NCBI RefSeq assembly: GCF_002902725.1
Contig: NZ_PPRT01000007.1
Span: 1-64,000 of the forward strand
Direction: 5' to 3'
Origin: Staphylococcus caprae
GTDB lineage: Bacteria > Bacillota > Bacilli > Staphylococcales > Staphylococcaceae
Length of the DNA stretch: 64,000 nucleotides
Both the position numbers and the translations under genes were made by a program. This document shows, piece after piece, positions 37,352 to 50,561 of this stretch. A model generated the notes under the pieces. That model saw only the letters and a list, made by a program, of their open reading frames with translations. It was not told the origin of the DNA and ran no database searches. The stretch's first letter is position 1. Each line of letters opens with the position of its first letter.

Positions 37352-38005
37352 GTGGGTCAAAAAATTAATCCAATCGGACTTCGTGTCGGAATCATCCGTG
37401 ACTGGGAAGCTAAATGGTATGCTGAAAAAGACTTCGCTTCACTATTACACGAAGATTTAAAAATCCGTAAATTTATTGATAATGAATTAAAAGAAGCATC
37501 AGTTTCTCACGTAGATATCGAACGTGCTGCTAACCGCATCAACATCGCAATTCATACTGGTAAACCAGGTATGGTTATTGGTAAAGGCGGTTCAGAAATT
37601 GAAAAACTTCGTAACAAATTAAACGCTTTAACTGATAAGAAAGTACACATTAACGTAATTGAAATCAAAAAAGTTGATATCGATGCTCGTTTAGTAGCTG
37701 AAAATATCGCACGTCAATTAGAAAACCGTGCTTCATTCCGTCGTGTACAAAAACAAGCTATTACAAGAGCTATGAAACTTGGTGCTAAAGGTATTAAAAC
37801 TCAAGTATCAGGTCGTTTAGGCGGAGCTGACATCGCTCGTGCTGAACAATATTCAGAAGGAACTGTCCCACTTCATACATTACGTGCTGACATTGATTAC
37901 GCACACGCTGAAGCTGATACTACTTATGGTAAATTAGGCGTTAAAGTATGGATTTATCGTGGAGAAGTTCTTCCTACTAAGAACACTAGTGAAGGAGGAA
38001 AATAA
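37352..38005 (+). CDS. rpsC: 30S ribosomal protein S3
   Basis: 217 residues from a GTG start with AAGGAGGG upstream. It starts [18 protein letters not shown] and has the KH-domain motif [14 protein letters not shown] and the mRNA-entry helicase-like region with [12 protein letters not shown]. Normal S3. Confidence 0.97.
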   Translation: MGQKINPIGLRVGIIRDWEAKWYAEKDFASLLHEDLKIRKFIDNELKEASVSHVDIERAANRINIAIHTGKPGMVIGKGGSEIEKLRNKLNALTDKKVHINVIEIKKVDIDARLVAENIARQLENRASFRRVQKQAITRAMKLGAKGIKTQVSGRLGGADIARAEQYSEGTVPLHTLRADIDYAHAEADTTYGKLGVKVWIYRGEVLPTKNTSEGGK

Positions 38006-38007
38006 TA

Positions 38008-38442
38008 ATGTTACTACCAAAACGTGTAAAATATCGTCGTCAACATCGTCCAAAAACAACTGGTCGTTCTAAAGGCGGTAACTATGTAACATTTGGTGAG
38101 TATGGTTTACAAGCTACTACAACGTCTTGGATCACTTCTCGTCAAATCGAATCTGCTCGTATTGCAATGACACGTTACATGAAACGTGGTGGGAAAGTTT
38201 GGATTAAAATCTTCCCTCATACACCGTATACTAAAAAACCTTTAGAAGTACGTATGGGTGCTGGTAAAGGTGCGGTTGAAGGCTGGATTGCAGTCGTTAA
38301 ACCTGGTAGAATCTTATTCGAAGTAGCTGGTGTATCTGAAGAAGTTGCACGTGAAGCATTACGTTTAGCAAGTCACAAACTTCCAGTAAAAACTAAGTTT
38401 GTAAAACGTGAAGAATTGGGTGGTGAAACAAATGAAAGCTAA
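38008..38442 (+). CDS. rplP: 50S ribosomal protein L16
   Basis: 144 residues. It starts [19 protein letters not shown] and carries the [20 protein letters not shown] block. It overlaps rpmC by 11 bases. L16 contacts the A-site tRNA, and loop changes there can confer evernimicin resistance. None is evident. Confidence 0.97.
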   Translation: MLLPKRVKYRRQHRPKTTGRSKGGNYVTFGEYGLQATTTSWITSRQIESARIAMTRYMKRGGKVWIKIFPHTPYTKKPLEVRMGAGKGAVEGWIAVVKPGRILFEVAGVSEEVAREALRLASHKLPVKTKFVKREELGGETNES

Positions 38443-38641
38443 GGAAATTAGAGACTTAACCACTTCAGAAATCGAAGAACAAATCAAATCTTCAAAAGAA
38501 GAGCTTTTTAACCTACGCTTTCAGTTAGCTACAGGTCAATTAGAAGAAACTGCACGTATTCGCACAGTAAGAAAAACGATTGCACGTCTAAAAACTGTTG
38601 CTCGTGAAAGAGAAATTGAACAAAGTAAGGCTAATCAATAA
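38432..38641 (+). CDS. rpmC: 50S ribosomal protein L29
   Basis: 69 residues, [20 protein letters not shown], a two-helix protein at the tunnel exit. The ATG at 38432 matches the normal L29 N terminus. An in-frame ATG at 38408 would add eight residues inside rplP and lacks its own ribosome site. GGTGGTG inside rplP serves as the weak ribosome site, so coupling to rplP is likely. Confidence 0.95.
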
Positions 38642-38665
38642 TAATCGAAAGAGGAGGTTACAAAA

Positions 38666-38929
38666 GTGAGCGAAAGAAACGATCGTAAAGTGTATGTAGG
38701 TAGAGTTGTTTCAGACAAAATGGACAAAACGATTACAGTTCTTGTAGAAACTTACAAAACTCACAAATTATACGGTAAACGAGTAAAATACTCTAAAAAA
38801 TACAAAACTCATGATGAAAACAATTCAGCTAAATTAGGAGACATTGTTAAAATTCAAGAAACTCGTCCTTTATCAGCAACAAAACGTTTTCGTTTAGTAG
38901 AAATTGTTGAAGAGTCAGTAATTATTTAA
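38666..38929 (+). CDS. rpsQ: 30S ribosomal protein S17
   Basis: 87 residues from a GTG with AGAGGAGG upstream. [19 protein letters not shown] and the [16 protein letters not shown] end are typical of S17, an OB-fold protein of early 30S assembly. Confidence 0.97.
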   Translation: MSERNDRKVYVGRVVSDKMDKTITVLVETYKTHKLYGKRVKYSKKYKTHDENNSAKLGDIVKIQETRPLSATKRFRLVEIVEESVII

Positions 38930-38956
38930 TCAAGATTAGAGATAAGGGAGGTTTAA

Positions 38957-39328
<372 letters not shown>

Positions 39329-39368
39329 TACAAATTTAACCAATCATACTATTTAAGGAGGTGCCCAC

Positions 39369-39686
39369 ATGCATATCAAAAAAGGTGACAACGTAAAAGT
39401 TATCGCAGGTAAAGACAAAGGTAAAGAAGGTAAAGTAGTTGCTACTGAACCTAAAAAAGACCGTGTCGTTGTGGAAGGTGTTAACGTAATTAAGAAACAC
39501 CAAAAACCAACTCAATTAAATCCTGAAGGTGGAATCTTAGAAACAGAGGCAGCAATCCATGTTTCTAACGTACAATTATTAGACCCTAAAACTAACGAAC
39601 CTACACGTGTAGGATACAAAACAGTTGATGGTAAAAAAGTTCGCGTTGCTAAAAAATCAGGCGAAGAAATCAAATCTAATAATTAA
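39369..39686 (+). CDS. rplX: 50S ribosomal protein L24
   Basis: 105 residues with the KOW motif [20 protein letters not shown] at the N terminus. L24 starts assembly of the 50S subunit. AAGGAGGTG ribosome site. Confidence 0.97.
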   Translation: MHIKKGDNVKVIAGKDKGKEGKVVATEPKKDRVVVEGVNVIKKHQKPTQLNPEGGILETEAAIHVSNVQLLDPKTNEPTRVGYKTVDGKKVRVAKKSGEEIKSNN

Positions 39687-39711
39687 TAACTAGTTGAAAG
39701 GAGGATCCACT

Positions 39712-40251
39712 TTGAACCGTTTAAAAGAAAAGTACAATTCTGAAGTTACTGAGAACTTAGTGAAAAAATTCAATTACAGTTCAGTAATGGAAGTACCTAA
39801 AATTGAAAAAATCGTTGTGAACATGGGTGTAGGTGACGCAGTTCAAAACTCTAAAGTATTAGATAATGCTGTTGAAGAGTTAGAATTAATCACTGGTCAA
39901 AAACCATTAGTAACAAAAGCAAAAAAATCAGTTGCAACATTCCGTTTACGTGAAGGTATGCCAATCGGTGCAAAAGTTACACTTCGCGGTGAAAGAATGT
40001 ATGAATTCTTAGATAAACTTATTGCAGTATCATTACCTCGTGTACGTGACTTCCAAGGTGTTTCAAAAACAGCATTCGATGGACGTGGTAACTACACATT
40101 AGGTATTAAAGAACAATTAATTTTCCCTGAAATTGACTATGATAAAGTAACTAAAGTTAGAGGAATGGATATTGTTATCGTAACTACTGCTAACACTGAC
40201 GAGGAAGCTCGTGAATTGTTATCAAACTTCGGTATGCCATTTCGTAAATAA
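39712..40251 (+). CDS. rplE: 50S ribosomal protein L5
   Basis: 179 residues from a TTG start at 39712 preceded by AAAGGAGG (39698-39704). This gives the normal [17 protein letters not shown] terminus and the usual Bacillus-type length. A TTG 18 bases upstream overlaps the ribosome site and is rejected. The [20 protein letters not shown] and [17 protein letters not shown] segments are conserved. L5 binds 5S rRNA. Confidence 0.96.
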   Translation: MNRLKEKYNSEVTENLVKKFNYSSVMEVPKIEKIVVNMGVGDAVQNSKVLDNAVEELELITGQKPLVTKAKKSVATFRLREGMPIGAKVTLRGERMYEFLDKLIAVSLPRVRDFQGVSKTAFDGRGNYTLGIKEQLIFPEIDYDKVTKVRGMDIVIVTTANTDEEARELLSNFGMPFRK

Positions 40252-40274
40252 TCTCTAAAAAGGAGGCTAATTAA

Positions 40275-40460
40275 GTGGCTAAAACTTCAATGGTTGCTAA
40301 GCAACAAAAAAAACAAAAATTCGCTGTTCGTGAATACACTCGTTGTGAACGCTGTGGTCGTCCACATTCTGTATATCGTAAATTTAAATTATGCCGTATT
40401 TGTTTCCGTGAATTAGCTTATAAAGGCCAAATTCCTGGCGTACGTAAAGCTAGCTGGTAA
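40275..40460 (+). CDS. rpsZ: 30S ribosomal protein S14 type Z (zinc-binding)
   Basis: 61 residues from a GTG. Two CxxC pairs, in [12 protein letters not shown] and [10 protein letters not shown], bind one zinc ion. This is the short zinc-dependent form kept in the spc operon. Staphylococci also have a zinc-independent long S14 elsewhere. The PGVRKASW end is typical. Confidence 0.96.
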   Translation: MAKTSMVAKQQKKQKFAVREYTRCERCGRPHSVYRKFKLCRICFRELAYKGQIPGVRKASW

Positions 40461-40491
40461 TAATTAAGAGTCTGAAAGGAGGCAACAATCA

Positions 40492-40890
40492 ATGACAATG
40501 ACAGATCCAATCGCAGATATGCTTACTCGTGTTAGAAATGCAAACATGGTTCGTCACGAGAAGTTAGAATTACCTGCATCTAATATTAAAAAAGAAATTG
40601 CTGAAATCTTAAAAAACGAAGGTTTCATTAAAAACGTTGAATACGTAGAAGACGATAAACAAGGTGTTATTCGTTTATTCTTAAAATATGGTCAAAACAA
40701 TGAACGTGTTATCACAGGATTAAAACGTATCTCAAAACCTGGTTTACGTGTTTATGCTAAAGCAAATGAAGTACCTAAAGTATTAAACGGTTTAGGTATC
40801 GCATTAGTTTCAACTTCTGAAGGTGTTATCACTGATAAAGAAGCAAGAAAACGTAACGTTGGCGGAGAAATTATCGCATACGTTTGGTAA
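40492..40890 (+). CDS. rpsH: 30S ribosomal protein S8
   Basis: 132 residues, [19 protein letters not shown], ending in the conserved [10 protein letters not shown]. The ATG at 40492 has AAAGGAGG at 40475-40482, and a second in-frame ATG is at 40498. In E. coli S8 is the autogenous regulator of the spc operon. Whether it is so here is not shown. Confidence 0.97.
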   Translation: MTMTDPIADMLTRVRNANMVRHEKLELPASNIKKEIAEILKNEGFIKNVEYVEDDKQGVIRLFLKYGQNNERVITGLKRISKPGLRVYAKANEVPKVLNGLGIALVSTSEGVITDKEARKRNVGGEIIAYVW

Positions 40891-40914
40891 TAATTAATAA
40901 GGAGGTGCCATAAC

Positions 40915-41451
40915 ATGAGTCGTGTTGGTAAGAAAATTATTGACATCCCTAGTGACGTAACAGTAACTTTTGATGGTAATCATGTAACTGTTAAAGGTCC
41001 TAAAGGTGAATTAGCAAGAACTTTAAATGAAAGAATGACATTCAAACAAGAAGAAAACACAGTTGAAGTTGTAAGACCATCTGATTCTAAAGAAGACAGA
41101 ACAGACCATGGTACAACTCGTGCTTTATTAAATAATATGGTACTAGGTGTTTCTCAAGGTTTCGAAAAAACACTTGAACTTGTTGGTGTTGGTTACCGTG
41201 CTCAAATGCAAGGTAATGACTTAGTACTAAATGTTGGTTATTCTCACCCAGTAGAAATTAAAGCTGAAGACGGTATTACTTTTGCTGTTGAGAAAAACAC
41301 AACTGTTAAAGTATCTGGTGTTTCTAAAGAACAAGTTGGTGCTATCGCATCTAACATCCGTTCAGTAAGACCTCCAGAACCTTATAAAGGTAAAGGTATT
41401 CGTTACCAAGGTGAATATGTTCGCCGTAAAGAAGGTAAAACTGGTAAATAA
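40915..41451 (+). CDS. rplF: 50S ribosomal protein L6
   Basis: 178 residues. It starts [18 protein letters not shown] and ends with [27 protein letters not shown] (residues 152-178), the usual L6 C terminus. Two duplicated alpha/beta domains near the factor-binding site. Confidence 0.97.
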   Translation: MSRVGKKIIDIPSDVTVTFDGNHVTVKGPKGELARTLNERMTFKQEENTVEVVRPSDSKEDRTDHGTTRALLNNMVLGVSQGFEKTLELVGVGYRAQMQGNDLVLNVGYSHPVEIKAEDGITFAVEKNTTVKVSGVSKEQVGAIASNIRSVRPPEPYKGKGIRYQGEYVRRKEGKTGK

Positions 41452-41482
41452 TAGATAACACTCTAAAGAAAGGAGTATTGAA

Positions 41483-41845
41483 ATGATCAGTAAAATTGAT
41501 AAAAACAAAGTACGTTTGAAAAGACATGCTCGTGTTCGTGCTAAATTATCAGGTACAGCTGAAAAGCCACGTTTAAATGTGTATCGTTCAAACAAACACA
41601 TCTATGCTCAAATTATTGATGACGTTAAAGGCGAAACTTTAGCTCAAGCTTCATCTCAAGATAAAGATATTGCTAGTGAATCTACATCAAAAGTTGATTT
41701 ATCAACTAAAGTAGGTCAAGCAATTGCTAAAAAAGCAAGCGATAAAGGTATTAAAGAAATCGTATTCGACCGTGGAGGTTATTTATATCACGGACGTGTA
41801 AAAGCTTTAGCAGAAGCAGCTAGAGAAAGCGGATTAGAATTTTAA
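41483..41845 (+). CDS. rplR: 50S ribosomal protein L18
   Basis: 120 residues, [19 protein letters not shown] followed by [20 protein letters not shown], typical of the 5S rRNA-binding L18. AGAAAGGAGT ribosome site. Confidence 0.97.
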   Translation: MISKIDKNKVRLKRHARVRAKLSGTAEKPRLNVYRSNKHIYAQIIDDVKGETLAQASSQDKDIASESTSKVDLSTKVGQAIAKKASDKGIKEIVFDRGGYLYHGRVKALAEAARESGLEF

Positions 41846-41865
41846 TTTAAAGGAGGGACACATTC

Positions 41866-42366
41866 ATGGCTCGTAGAGAAGAAGAAACTAAAGAATTTGA
41901 AGAACGCGTTGTTACGATTAACCGTGTTGCTAAAGTAGTAAAAGGTGGTCGTCGTTTCCGTTTCACTGCATTAGTAGTTGTAGGTGATAAAAAAGGTCGT
42001 GTAGGTTTCGGTACTGGTAAAGCACAAGAGGTACCTGAAGCAATCAAAAAAGCTGTAGAAGCAGCGAAAAAAGATTTAGTAGTTGTTCCACGTGTTGAAG
42101 GTACAACTCCTCACACTATCACTGGTCGCTACGGTTCAGGTAGCGTATTCATGAAACCAGCTGCACCTGGTACTGGGGTAATCGCTGGTGGACCAGTTCG
42201 TGCCGTATTAGAGTTAGCAGGAATTACTGATATCTTAAGTAAATCATTAGGATCTAACACTCCTATTAACATGGTTCGTGCAACTATCAATGGTTTACAA
42301 AACTTAAAAAATGCAGAAGATGTTGCTAAATTACGTGGCAAATCTGTAGAAGAATTATACAATTAA
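41866..42366 (+). CDS. rpsE: 30S ribosomal protein S5
   Basis: 166 residues with the double-stranded RNA-binding-like N domain ([20 protein letters not shown]) and [21 protein letters not shown]5 contributes to decoding accuracy, and the loop around residues 20-30, where spectinomycin-resistance changes occur, looks ordinary. Confidence 0.97.
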   Translation: MARREEETKEFEERVVTINRVAKVVKGGRRFRFTALVVVGDKKGRVGFGTGKAQEVPEAIKKAVEAAKKDLVVVPRVEGTTPHTITGRYGSGSVFMKPAAPGTGVIAGGPVRAVLELAGITDILSKSLGSNTPINMVRATINGLQNLKNAEDVAKLRGKSVEELYN

Positions 42367-42382
42367 GGAGGGAAAATAAGTT

Positions 42383-42562
42383 ATGGCTAAATTACAAATT
42401 ACCCTCACTCGTAGTGTTATTGGTCGTCCTGAAACACAACGTAAAACTGTTGAAGCATTAGGTCTTAAAAAAACTAATAGTTCAGTAGTTGTTGAAGATA
42501 ACCCTGCTATTCGTGGGCAAATCAACAAAGTTAAACATTTATTAACAATTGAAGAAAAATAA
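42383..42562 (+). CDS. rpmD: 50S ribosomal protein L30
   Basis: 59 residues from ATG 42383 to TAA 42560-42562. The product [19 protein letters not shown] and the closing [11 protein letters not shown] match bacterial L30 over its full length. AAGGAGGG at 42365-42372 is the ribosome site. It lies in its expected position between rpsE and rplO. Confidence 0.96.
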   Translation: MAKLQITLTRSVIGRPETQRKTVEALGLKKTNSSVVVEDNPAIRGQINKVKHLLTIEEK

Positions 42563-42578
42563 TTAAGGAGGTGCCGAA

Positions 42579-43018
42579 ATGAAATTACATGAGTTAAAAG
42601 CAGCAGAAGGATCACGCCGTGTATGTAATCGTGTAGGTCGTGGTGCTGCAACTGGTAACGGTAAAACTAGTGGCCGTGGTCAAAAAGGTCAAAAAGCACG
42701 TTCAGGTGGTAAAGTAAGACCAGGATTTGAAGGTGGACAATTACCTTTATTCCGTCGTTTACCAAAACGTGGTTTCACTAACATTAACCGTAAAGAATAT
42801 GCTATTGTTAACTTAGACCAACTTAATAAATTTGAAGATGGTACTGAAGTAACTCCAGCTTTACTAGTAGAATCTGGTGTTGTTAAGAATGAAAAATCTG
42901 GTATCAAAGTACTAGGTAATGGTTCACTTGATAAAAAATTAACAGTGAAAGCTCATAAATTCTCAGCTTCAGCAGCAGAAGCTATTGATGCTAAAGGTGG
43001 AGCACACGAGGTGATCTA

Positions 43019-43019
<1 letters not shown>
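42579..43019 (+). CDS. rplO: 50S ribosomal protein L15
   Basis: 146 residues. The Gly/Lys/Arg-rich N-terminal extension contains [20 protein letters not shown], followed by [18 protein letters not shown], as in all L15. Its TAA overlaps the secY ATG by one base, so secY translation is probably coupled to it. Confidence 0.97.
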
Positions 43020-44976
<1,957 letters not shown>

Positions 44977-45166
44977 ATAGATCAACGATTTACGATCTAT
45001 TTGCTAAGTGAATATTTGAGTGAAATTTAATAGAGTGAGTGACAAATAATGATTTGTAATTCCCGTATTTTTGTTAAACTTATAATAACTAGTCACGAAT
45101 AGATTCGTATTGTTAAGTTGTCTATTGACGATTACCTTACTATTGCAAAAAGGGGGAAGTTAATCA

Positions 45167-45385
45167 ATGGCTAAACAAGATGTAATTGAATTAGAAGGTA
45201 CTGTATTAGATACTTTACCAAATGCAATGTTTAAAGTAGAATTAGAAAATGGTCATGAGATTTTAGCGCATGTTAGTGGTAAAATCAGAATGAATTACAT
45301 TCGTATTCTACCTGGCGACAAAGTAACTGTTGAGATGTCTCCGTATGATTTATCACGCGGTAGAATTACTTATCGTTATAAATAA
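45167..45385 (+). CDS. infA: translation initiation factor IF-1
   Basis: 72 residues, the standard IF-1 length, with [20 protein letters not shown] and [19 protein letters not shown], an S1-type OB fold. It binds the 30S A site during initiation. AAAAGGGGGAAG is the ribosome site. Confidence 0.97.
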   Translation: MAKQDVIELEGTVLDTLPNAMFKVELENGHEILAHVSGKIRMNYIRILPGDKVTVEMSPYDLSRGRITYRYK

Positions 45386-45404
45386 TCGTCACTCCATAAT
45401 ATAG

Positions 45405-45530
<126 letters not shown>

Positions 45531-45552
45531 TAAAAGAGAGGTGTAAATTAAT

Positions 45553-45918
45553 ATGGCACGTATTGCAGGAGTGGATATTCCACGTGAAAAGCGCATTGTT
45601 ATCTCATTAACATACGTTTATGGTATCGGTACTTCAACTGCTAACAAAATCGTTGAAGAAGCAAACGTATCAGCAGATACTCGCGTTAAAGATTTAACTG
45701 ATGACGAATTAGGTCGTATCCGTGAAGTTGTAGATAGCTACAAAGTAGAAGGTGACTTACGTCGTGAACAAAACTTAAACATTAAACGTTTAATGGAAAT
45801 TTCATCATACCGTGGTATTCGTCACCGTCGTGGCTTACCAGTTCGTGGTCAAAAAACTAAAAACAACGCACGTACTCGTAAAGGCCCGGTTAAAACAGTA
45901 GCTAATAAGAAAAAATAA
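45553..45918 (+). CDS. rpsM: 30S ribosomal protein S13
   Basis: 121 residues, [19 protein letters not shown], with [20 protein letters not shown] and a basic C-terminal tail that reaches the P-site tRNA. Confidence 0.97.
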   Translation: MARIAGVDIPREKRIVISLTYVYGIGTSTANKIVEEANVSADTRVKDLTDDELGRIREVVDSYKVEGDLRREQNLNIKRLMEISSYRGIRHRRGLPVRGQKTKNNARTRKGPVKTVANKKK

Positions 45919-45939
45919 TAGGTAAAGGAGGCAAAAATA

Positions 45940-46329
45940 ATGGCACGTAAACAAGTATCTCGTAAACGTAGAGTGAAAAAGAATATTGAAAACGGTGTAG
46001 CACATATCCGTTCAACATTCAATAATACTATCGTAACTATCACTGATGAATTCGGTAATGCATTATCTTGGTCATCAGCTGGTGCATTAGGATTCAAAGG
46101 ATCTAAAAAATCAACACCATTCGCAGCACAAATGGCTTCAGAAACAGCTTCTAAATCAGCTATGGAACATGGTTTAAAAACTGTAGAAGTAACAGTTAAA
46201 GGACCTGGACCAGGCCGTGAATCAGCTATCCGTGCATTACAATCTGCAGGATTAGAAGTAACTGCAATTAGAGACGTTACTCCAGTACCTCACAACGGTT
46301 GTCGTCCACCAAAACGTCGTCGCGTCTAA
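45940..46329 (+). CDS. rpsK: 30S ribosomal protein S11
   Basis: 129 residues with [34 protein letters not shown] and the closing [17 protein letters not shown], all conserved in S11 of the 30S platform. Confidence 0.97.
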
Positions 46330-46405
46330 TTTAGGATTGTATTGTTACAGGTCACTGAGCAAACAGTTTAAATCTAGTCGACGTATTTAAGGAGGATATT
46401 TGTAA

Positions 46406-47350
46406 ATGATAGAAATTGAAAAACCTAGAATTGAGACAATTGAAATTAGTGAAGATGCTAAATTCGGTAAGTTCGTTGTTGAACCACTTGAACGTGGCTA
46501 CGGTACTACACTAGGAAACTCCTTACGTCGTATCCTACTATCTTCGTTACCAGGTGCAGCCGTTAAGTACATCGAAATCGAAGGAGTTCTACACGAATTT
46601 TCAGCAGTAGACAATGTTGTAGAAGATGTTTCAACAATTATTATGAACATTAAAAAATTAGCATTAAAAATTTACTCTGAAGAAGATAAAACTCTTGAAA
46701 TTGATGTTAAAGATGAAGGCGAAGTAACTGCAAGTGACATTACTCACGACAGCGATGTTGAGATTTTAAACCCAGAACTTAAAATCGCAACTGTGTCTAA
46801 AGGTGGACATCTTAAAGTGCGTCTTGTTGCTAATAAGGGTAGAGGTTACGCATTAGCTGAACAAAATAATACTAGTGATTTACCAATTGGTGTAATTCCT
46901 GTTGATTCACTATACTCACCTGTAGAACGTGTTAACTACACAGTAGAAAACACACGTGTAGGTCAAAGTAGTGATTACGATAAATTAACTTTAGATGTTT
47001 GGACTAACGGTTCAATCACTCCACAAGAATCAGTTTCATTAGCAGCTAAAATAATGACTGAACACTTGAACATCTTTGTAGGTCTAACTGATGAAGCTCA
47101 AAATGCTGAAATCATGATCGAAAAAGAAGAAGATCAAAAAGAAAAAGTACTTGAAATGTCTATCGAAGAATTAGACTTATCTGTACGTTCTTACAACTGC
47201 TTAAAACGCGCAGGAATCAATTCTGTACAAGAGTTAGCTGATAAATCTGAAGCTGACATGATGAAAGTGCGTAATTTAGGTCGTAAATCTCTAGAAGAAG
47301 TTAAATATAAATTAGAAGATTTAGGATTAGGATTAAGAAAAGAAGATTGA
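46406..47350 (+). CDS. rpoA: DNA-directed RNA polymerase subunit alpha
   Basis: 314 residues. The N-terminal dimerisation domain contains [20 protein letters not shown], and the C-terminal domain after a Glu/Lys linker (about residue 240) contains [19 protein letters not shown] and [15 protein letters not shown], which bind UP elements and activators. AAGGAGG ribosome site. The 76-base gap after rpsK is the longest inside the alpha segment. Confidence 0.98.
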   Translation: MIEIEKPRIETIEISEDAKFGKFVVEPLERGYGTTLGNSLRRILLSSLPGAAVKYIEIEGVLHEFSAVDNVVEDVSTIIMNIKKLALKIYSEEDKTLEIDVKDEGEVTASDITHDSDVEILNPELKIATVSKGGHLKVRLVANKGRGYALAEQNNTSDLPIGVIPVDSLYSPVERVNYTVENTRVGQSSDYDKLTLDVWTNGSITPQESVSLAAKIMTEHLNIFVGLTDEAQNAEIMIEKEEDQKEKVLEMSIEELDLSVRSYNCLKRAGINSVQELADKSEADMMKVRNLGRKSLEEVKYKLEDLGLGLRKED

Positions 47351-47366
47351 TAAAGGAGGTTAACTC

Positions 47367-47735
47367 ATGGGTTACAGAAAATTAGGTCGTACTTCTGATC
47401 AACGTAAAGCAATGTTACGTGACTTAGCGACTTCTCTTATCGTAAGTGAACGTATTGAAACTACAGAAGCTCGTGCTAAAGAAGTACGCAGTGTAGTAGA
47501 GAAATTAATCACTTTAGGTAAAAAAGGAGATTTAGCTTCTCGTCGTAATGCAGCTAAAACTTTACGTAACGTTGAAATCTTAAATGAAGATGAATCAACA
47601 CAAACTGCTCTTCAAAAATTATTCGGTGAAATCGCTGAACGTTATAATGAACGTCAAGGTGGTTACACTCGTATCCTTAAAGTAGGCCCTCGTCGTGGTG
47701 ACGGTGCTGAATCAGTAATTATCGAATTAGTTTAA
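47367..47735 (+). CDS. rplQ: 50S ribosomal protein L17
   Basis: 122 residues, [20 protein letters not shown], ending [20 protein letters not shown]. Last gene of the super-operon. Three hairpins follow within 230 bases. Confidence 0.97.
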   Translation: MGYRKLGRTSDQRKAMLRDLATSLIVSERIETTEARAKEVRSVVEKLITLGKKGDLASRRNAAKTLRNVEILNEDESTQTALQKLFGEIAERYNERQGGYTRILKVGPRRGDGAESVIIELV

Positions 47736-47744
47736 TTTAGGGAT

Positions 47745-47766
47745 TGAGACATTAAATTATGTCTCA
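47745..47766 (+). terminator. first hairpin after rplQ
   Basis: A perfect 8-bp stem TGAGACAT/ATGTCTCA with a 6-base loop, 9 bases after the rplQ stop. There is no good T run, so it may be an RNA stability element and not a terminator. Confidence 0.45.
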
Positions 47767-47861
47767 GTCACTTTACCTTAATAAATACACTTACTACTTA
47801 TATATAAAGCAAATGAGTGCAACGATAATGTTTGCCACATACAAATATTGTCTAGCTCAGA

Positions 47862-47930
47862 GTGCCCCATCTAACTAAATATTTCTTATAAGCGTGAACT
47901 CAACAATACGATGGGGTGCGCGCTTTTTTA
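47862..47930 (+). terminator. second hairpin after rplQ
   Basis: GTGCCCCATC and GATGGGGTGC pair over 10 bp (two G-U) with a 38-base interior, followed by GCGC and a T run (47924-47929). The interior AAGCG could alternatively pair with CGCTT, giving two competing folds. Confidence 0.5.
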
Positions 47931-47934
47931 TTTA

Positions 47935-47966
47935 AGCTATAGTCAGAGATTACTATAGCTTTTTTG
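47935..47966 (+). terminator. terminator of the ribosomal super-operon
   Basis: AGCTATAGT (47935-47943) pairs perfectly with ACTATAGCT (47952-47960) around 8 bases and is followed by a T run. Confidence 0.75.
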
Positions 47967-48086
47967 TTTTCTTTTCTAATATAGAGAAATTCTAAGATTA
48001 TCTGTGTGAAAAGAACGTATGTGATATACAGATAAATTGAATTATTGTAAAATATTTAAAGTAACGACAATATTTAACAGAAGGAG

Positions 48087-48905
48087 TTGTTTAGTGTGAA
48101 TGAGCCAATGAATATCATTGAATTTAAAAGTGTATCTTTTCAATATCAAAGTGATTCTGCGTTCACATTAAATAACGTATCTTTTTCTGTTCCTATTGGA
48201 AAATGGACGTCGATTGTAGGTCATAATGGTTCTGGGAAGTCTACTATAGCTAAATTAATGGTAGGCATAGAAGAAGCTAACGAAGGTCAAATATTATTTA
48301 AAAATGAAAAAATAGACAATTCAAATATACATAAAATTAGAAATCAAATTGGTATTGTGTTTCAAAATCCAGATAATCAATTTGTCGGCTCAATTGTGAA
48401 ATTTGATGTTGCTTTCGGTCTAGAAAATCATGCAGTCCCTCATGATGAGATGCACATTAAAGTAGATAAAGCATTATCAGAAGTAGACATGCTTAATAAA
48501 GCTGATTACGAGCCACATTCACTTTCTGGAGGTCAGAAACAACGTGTTGCGATAGCTGGTGTATTAGCGCTAAATCCATCTGTTATTATTTTAGATGAAG
48601 CAACAACTATGTTAGACCCTGATGCGAAAGTATCACTCTTAAATCTCGTACGTGAAGTGAAAGAAGATAATGAAGTAACAATCATTTCTATAACTCATGA
48701 TTTAGACGAAGCGATGGAAGCTGATCATGTTATTGTTATGAATAAAGGAACTGTTTTTAAACAGGATACACCTGAAGAAATATTTAAATATACTGATGAA
48801 CTAACTTCTATTGGATTAGATTTACCTTTCTCTATGAAAATGAATCAACTACTAGGATTTGATTCATCATTTGTGACATACGAAGGGTTGGTCAAACGAT
48901 TATGA
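48087..48905 (+). CDS. ecfA1: energy-coupling factor transporter ATPase EcfA1
   Basis: 272-residue ABC ATPase (formerly CbiO1): Walker [18 protein letters not shown]-loop VFQNPDNQF, signature [15 protein letters not shown], Walker [17 protein letters not shown] and switch TITHD-like SITHDL. With EcfA2 it forms the motor for S components that import vitamins, including BioY of this window. GTG start at 48096 or ATG are possible close alternatives, and the given start follows AGAAGGAGTTG. It overlaps ecfA2 by 4 bases (ATGA). Confidence 0.93.
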   Translation: MFSVNEPMNIIEFKSVSFQYQSDSAFTLNNVSFSVPIGKWTSIVGHNGSGKSTIAKLMVGIEEANEGQILFKNEKIDNSNIHKIRNQIGIVFQNPDNQFVGSIVKFDVAFGLENHAVPHDEMHIKVDKALSEVDMLNKADYEPHSLSGGQKQRVAIAGVLALNPSVIILDEATTMLDPDAKVSLLNLVREVKEDNEVTIISITHDLDEAMEADHVIVMNKGTVFKQDTPEEIFKYTDELTSIGLDLPFSMKMNQLLGFDSSFVTYEGLVKRL

Positions 48906-49762
48906 GTATTCAGTTAAATCATGTTAGCTATACTTATCAAAAAGGGACGCCATATGAATATAATGCTATAGAAGATATATCTTTGATTTTGGAAAAAGGA
49001 AAGTATTACGCAATTATAGGACAAACAGGTAGTGGAAAATCTACCTTGATACAGCATCTTAATGCGTTATTAAAACCAACAAAAGGGTCAATTGAATTTG
49101 AGGATATTGAAATAACACATAAAACTAAGGATAAATATTTACGACCTATCCGTAAAAAGGTAGGCATTGTATTTCAATTCCCAGAATCTCAACTATTTGA
49201 AGATAGTGTAGAAAAAGAAATAGAATTTGGACCGAAAAACTTTAATATGGACTTAGAAAAAGCTAAAGAAAAGGCTTATCAATTATTACTTGATTTAGGA
49301 TTTTCAAGAGATATCATGTCACTTTCTCCTTTTCAAATGTCAGGTGGACAAATGAGGAAAATTGCAATTGTATCTATTTTGGCTATGGATCCAGAAGTTA
49401 TTATATTGGATGAACCAACAGCTGGCTTGGACCCTCAAAGTAAAGAGCAGATTATGACTCTTATTAAGCGAATTCAAGTGGAAGAAAATAAGACGATTAT
49501 TTTAGTCTCACATGATATGAATGATGTTTCGCGATATGCTGATGAAGTTGTTGTATTAAGTAATGGTAGGGTAGCTGAACAATCAGAACCTAGAGAACTA
49601 TTTAAAAATACAGATAAGTTAGCTGAGTGGCATATTACGCTACCAAACATTATTAGATTACAAATAGATTTTGAGCACAAGTATCAAATATCCTTACCTA
49701 AACTAGCTTTAAATGAAGAGGAGTTTATTGAGATGTATAAGGAGTGGCAAAATGAAAAATAA
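48902..49762 (+). CDS. ecfA2: energy-coupling factor transporter ATPase EcfA2
   Basis: 286-residue ABC ATPase partner of EcfA1: Walker [30 protein letters not shown] after the Q-loop, signature [13 protein letters not shown], Walker [17 protein letters not shown]. The usual Gln/Arg of the signature is altered to QMRK, as is normal in EcfA2. It overlaps both ecfA1 (4 bases) and ecfT (11 bases), so all three are translationally coupled. Confidence 0.93.
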   Translation: MSIQLNHVSYTYQKGTPYEYNAIEDISLILEKGKYYAIIGQTGSGKSTLIQHLNALLKPTKGSIEFEDIEITHKTKDKYLRPIRKKVGIVFQFPESQLFEDSVEKEIEFGPKNFNMDLEKAKEKAYQLLLDLGFSRDIMSLSPFQMSGGQMRKIAIVSILAMDPEVIILDEPTAGLDPQSKEQIMTLIKRIQVEENKTIILVSHDMNDVSRYADEVVVLSNGRVAEQSEPRELFKNTDKLAEWHITLPNIIRLQIDFEHKYQISLPKLALNEEEFIEMYKEWQNEK

Positions 49763-50558
49763 ATTAATCATTGGACGCTATCTCCCAAATCATTCGACTG
49801 TACATCATCTTGATCCTAGAGCAAAGCTCATATTTGTCTTTGTGTTTATAATATTTATTTTCTTTTGTCATTCGTTTGGCACATACGCTTGGATATTTTT
49901 ACTTATCATTATATCTATGAAATTGGCTAAAATCCCATTCGGATTTCTAATGAAAGGGCTCACGCCTATCTTTTTCTTCTTAATATTTACTTTTTTAATG
50001 CATATCTTATTTACTAATGGAGGAAAGACACTTTTACATTGGGGTTTCTTTACAATAGAGTCTAATGGAGTGATAGAAGGAATTTACATTTCATTACGTC
50101 TTATCTTTATAGTGATGATTGCGACAATTATGACGCTTTCGACAAGTCCTATAGATTTAACTGATGCCTTTGAAAAGTTATTAGCACCATTGAAATGGGT
50201 TAAGATTCCCGTTCATCAATTGAGTATGATGATGTCTATCGCGCTAAGGTTTATACCTACTTTAATGGATGAATTGGAAAAAATTATTTTAGCTCAAAAA
50301 TCAAGAGGGTCTGAAATAAGTTCAGGGAGTATTGTGACACGCATTAAAGCATTTATCCCTCTTATGGTTCCATTGTTTATTTCTGCCTTTCAAAGAGCGG
50401 AAGAATTAGCAATAGCTATGGAAGTAAGGGGCTATGATATGAATGTTAAACGAACTAGTTACAGATTACTACAATGGCGATTAAAAGACACGATAACGTT
50501 AATTCTATTAATACCAATTGGACTTATCTTATTTATTATTAAATACACAGGAGTGTAA
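49752..50558 (+). CDS. ecfT: energy-coupling factor transporter transmembrane protein EcfT
   Basis: A 268-residue membrane protein (CbiQ family). The ATG at 49752, with AAGGAGTGG (49739-49747) inside ecfA2, gives the normal N terminus [20 protein letters not shown]. Residues before it in the same frame are not used. The cytoplasmic [10 protein letters not shown] and [10 protein letters not shown] carry the two A-R-G-type coupling helices that dock on the ATPases. It links EcfA1A2 to exchangeable S components. Confidence 0.93.
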   Translation: MKNKLIIGRYLPNHSTVHHLDPRAKLIFVFVFIIFIFFCHSFGTYAWIFLLIIISMKLAKIPFGFLMKGLTPIFFFLIFTFLMHILFTNGGKTLLHWGFFTIESNGVIEGIYISLRLIFIVMIATIMTLSTSPIDLTDAFEKLLAPLKWVKIPVHQLSMMMSIALRFIPTLMDELEKIILAQKSRGSEISSGSIVTRIKAFIPLMVPLFISAFQRAEELAIAMEVRGYDMNVKRTSYRLLQWRLKDTITLILLIPIGLILFIIKYTGV

Positions 50559-50561
50559 ACA

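Larger units (their letters stand above)
47736..48086. other. intergenic region with three hairpins after rplQ
   Basis: No gene is seen. TGAGACAT/ATGTCTCA (47745-47752 with 47759-47766) has no T run. GTGCCCCATC (47862-47871) with GATGGGGTGC (47910-47919) is followed by a T run at 47924. AGCTATAGT (47935-47943) with ACTATAGCT (47952-47960) is followed by TTTTTT. The last 100 bases hold the ecfA1 promoter region. Confidence 0.6.
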
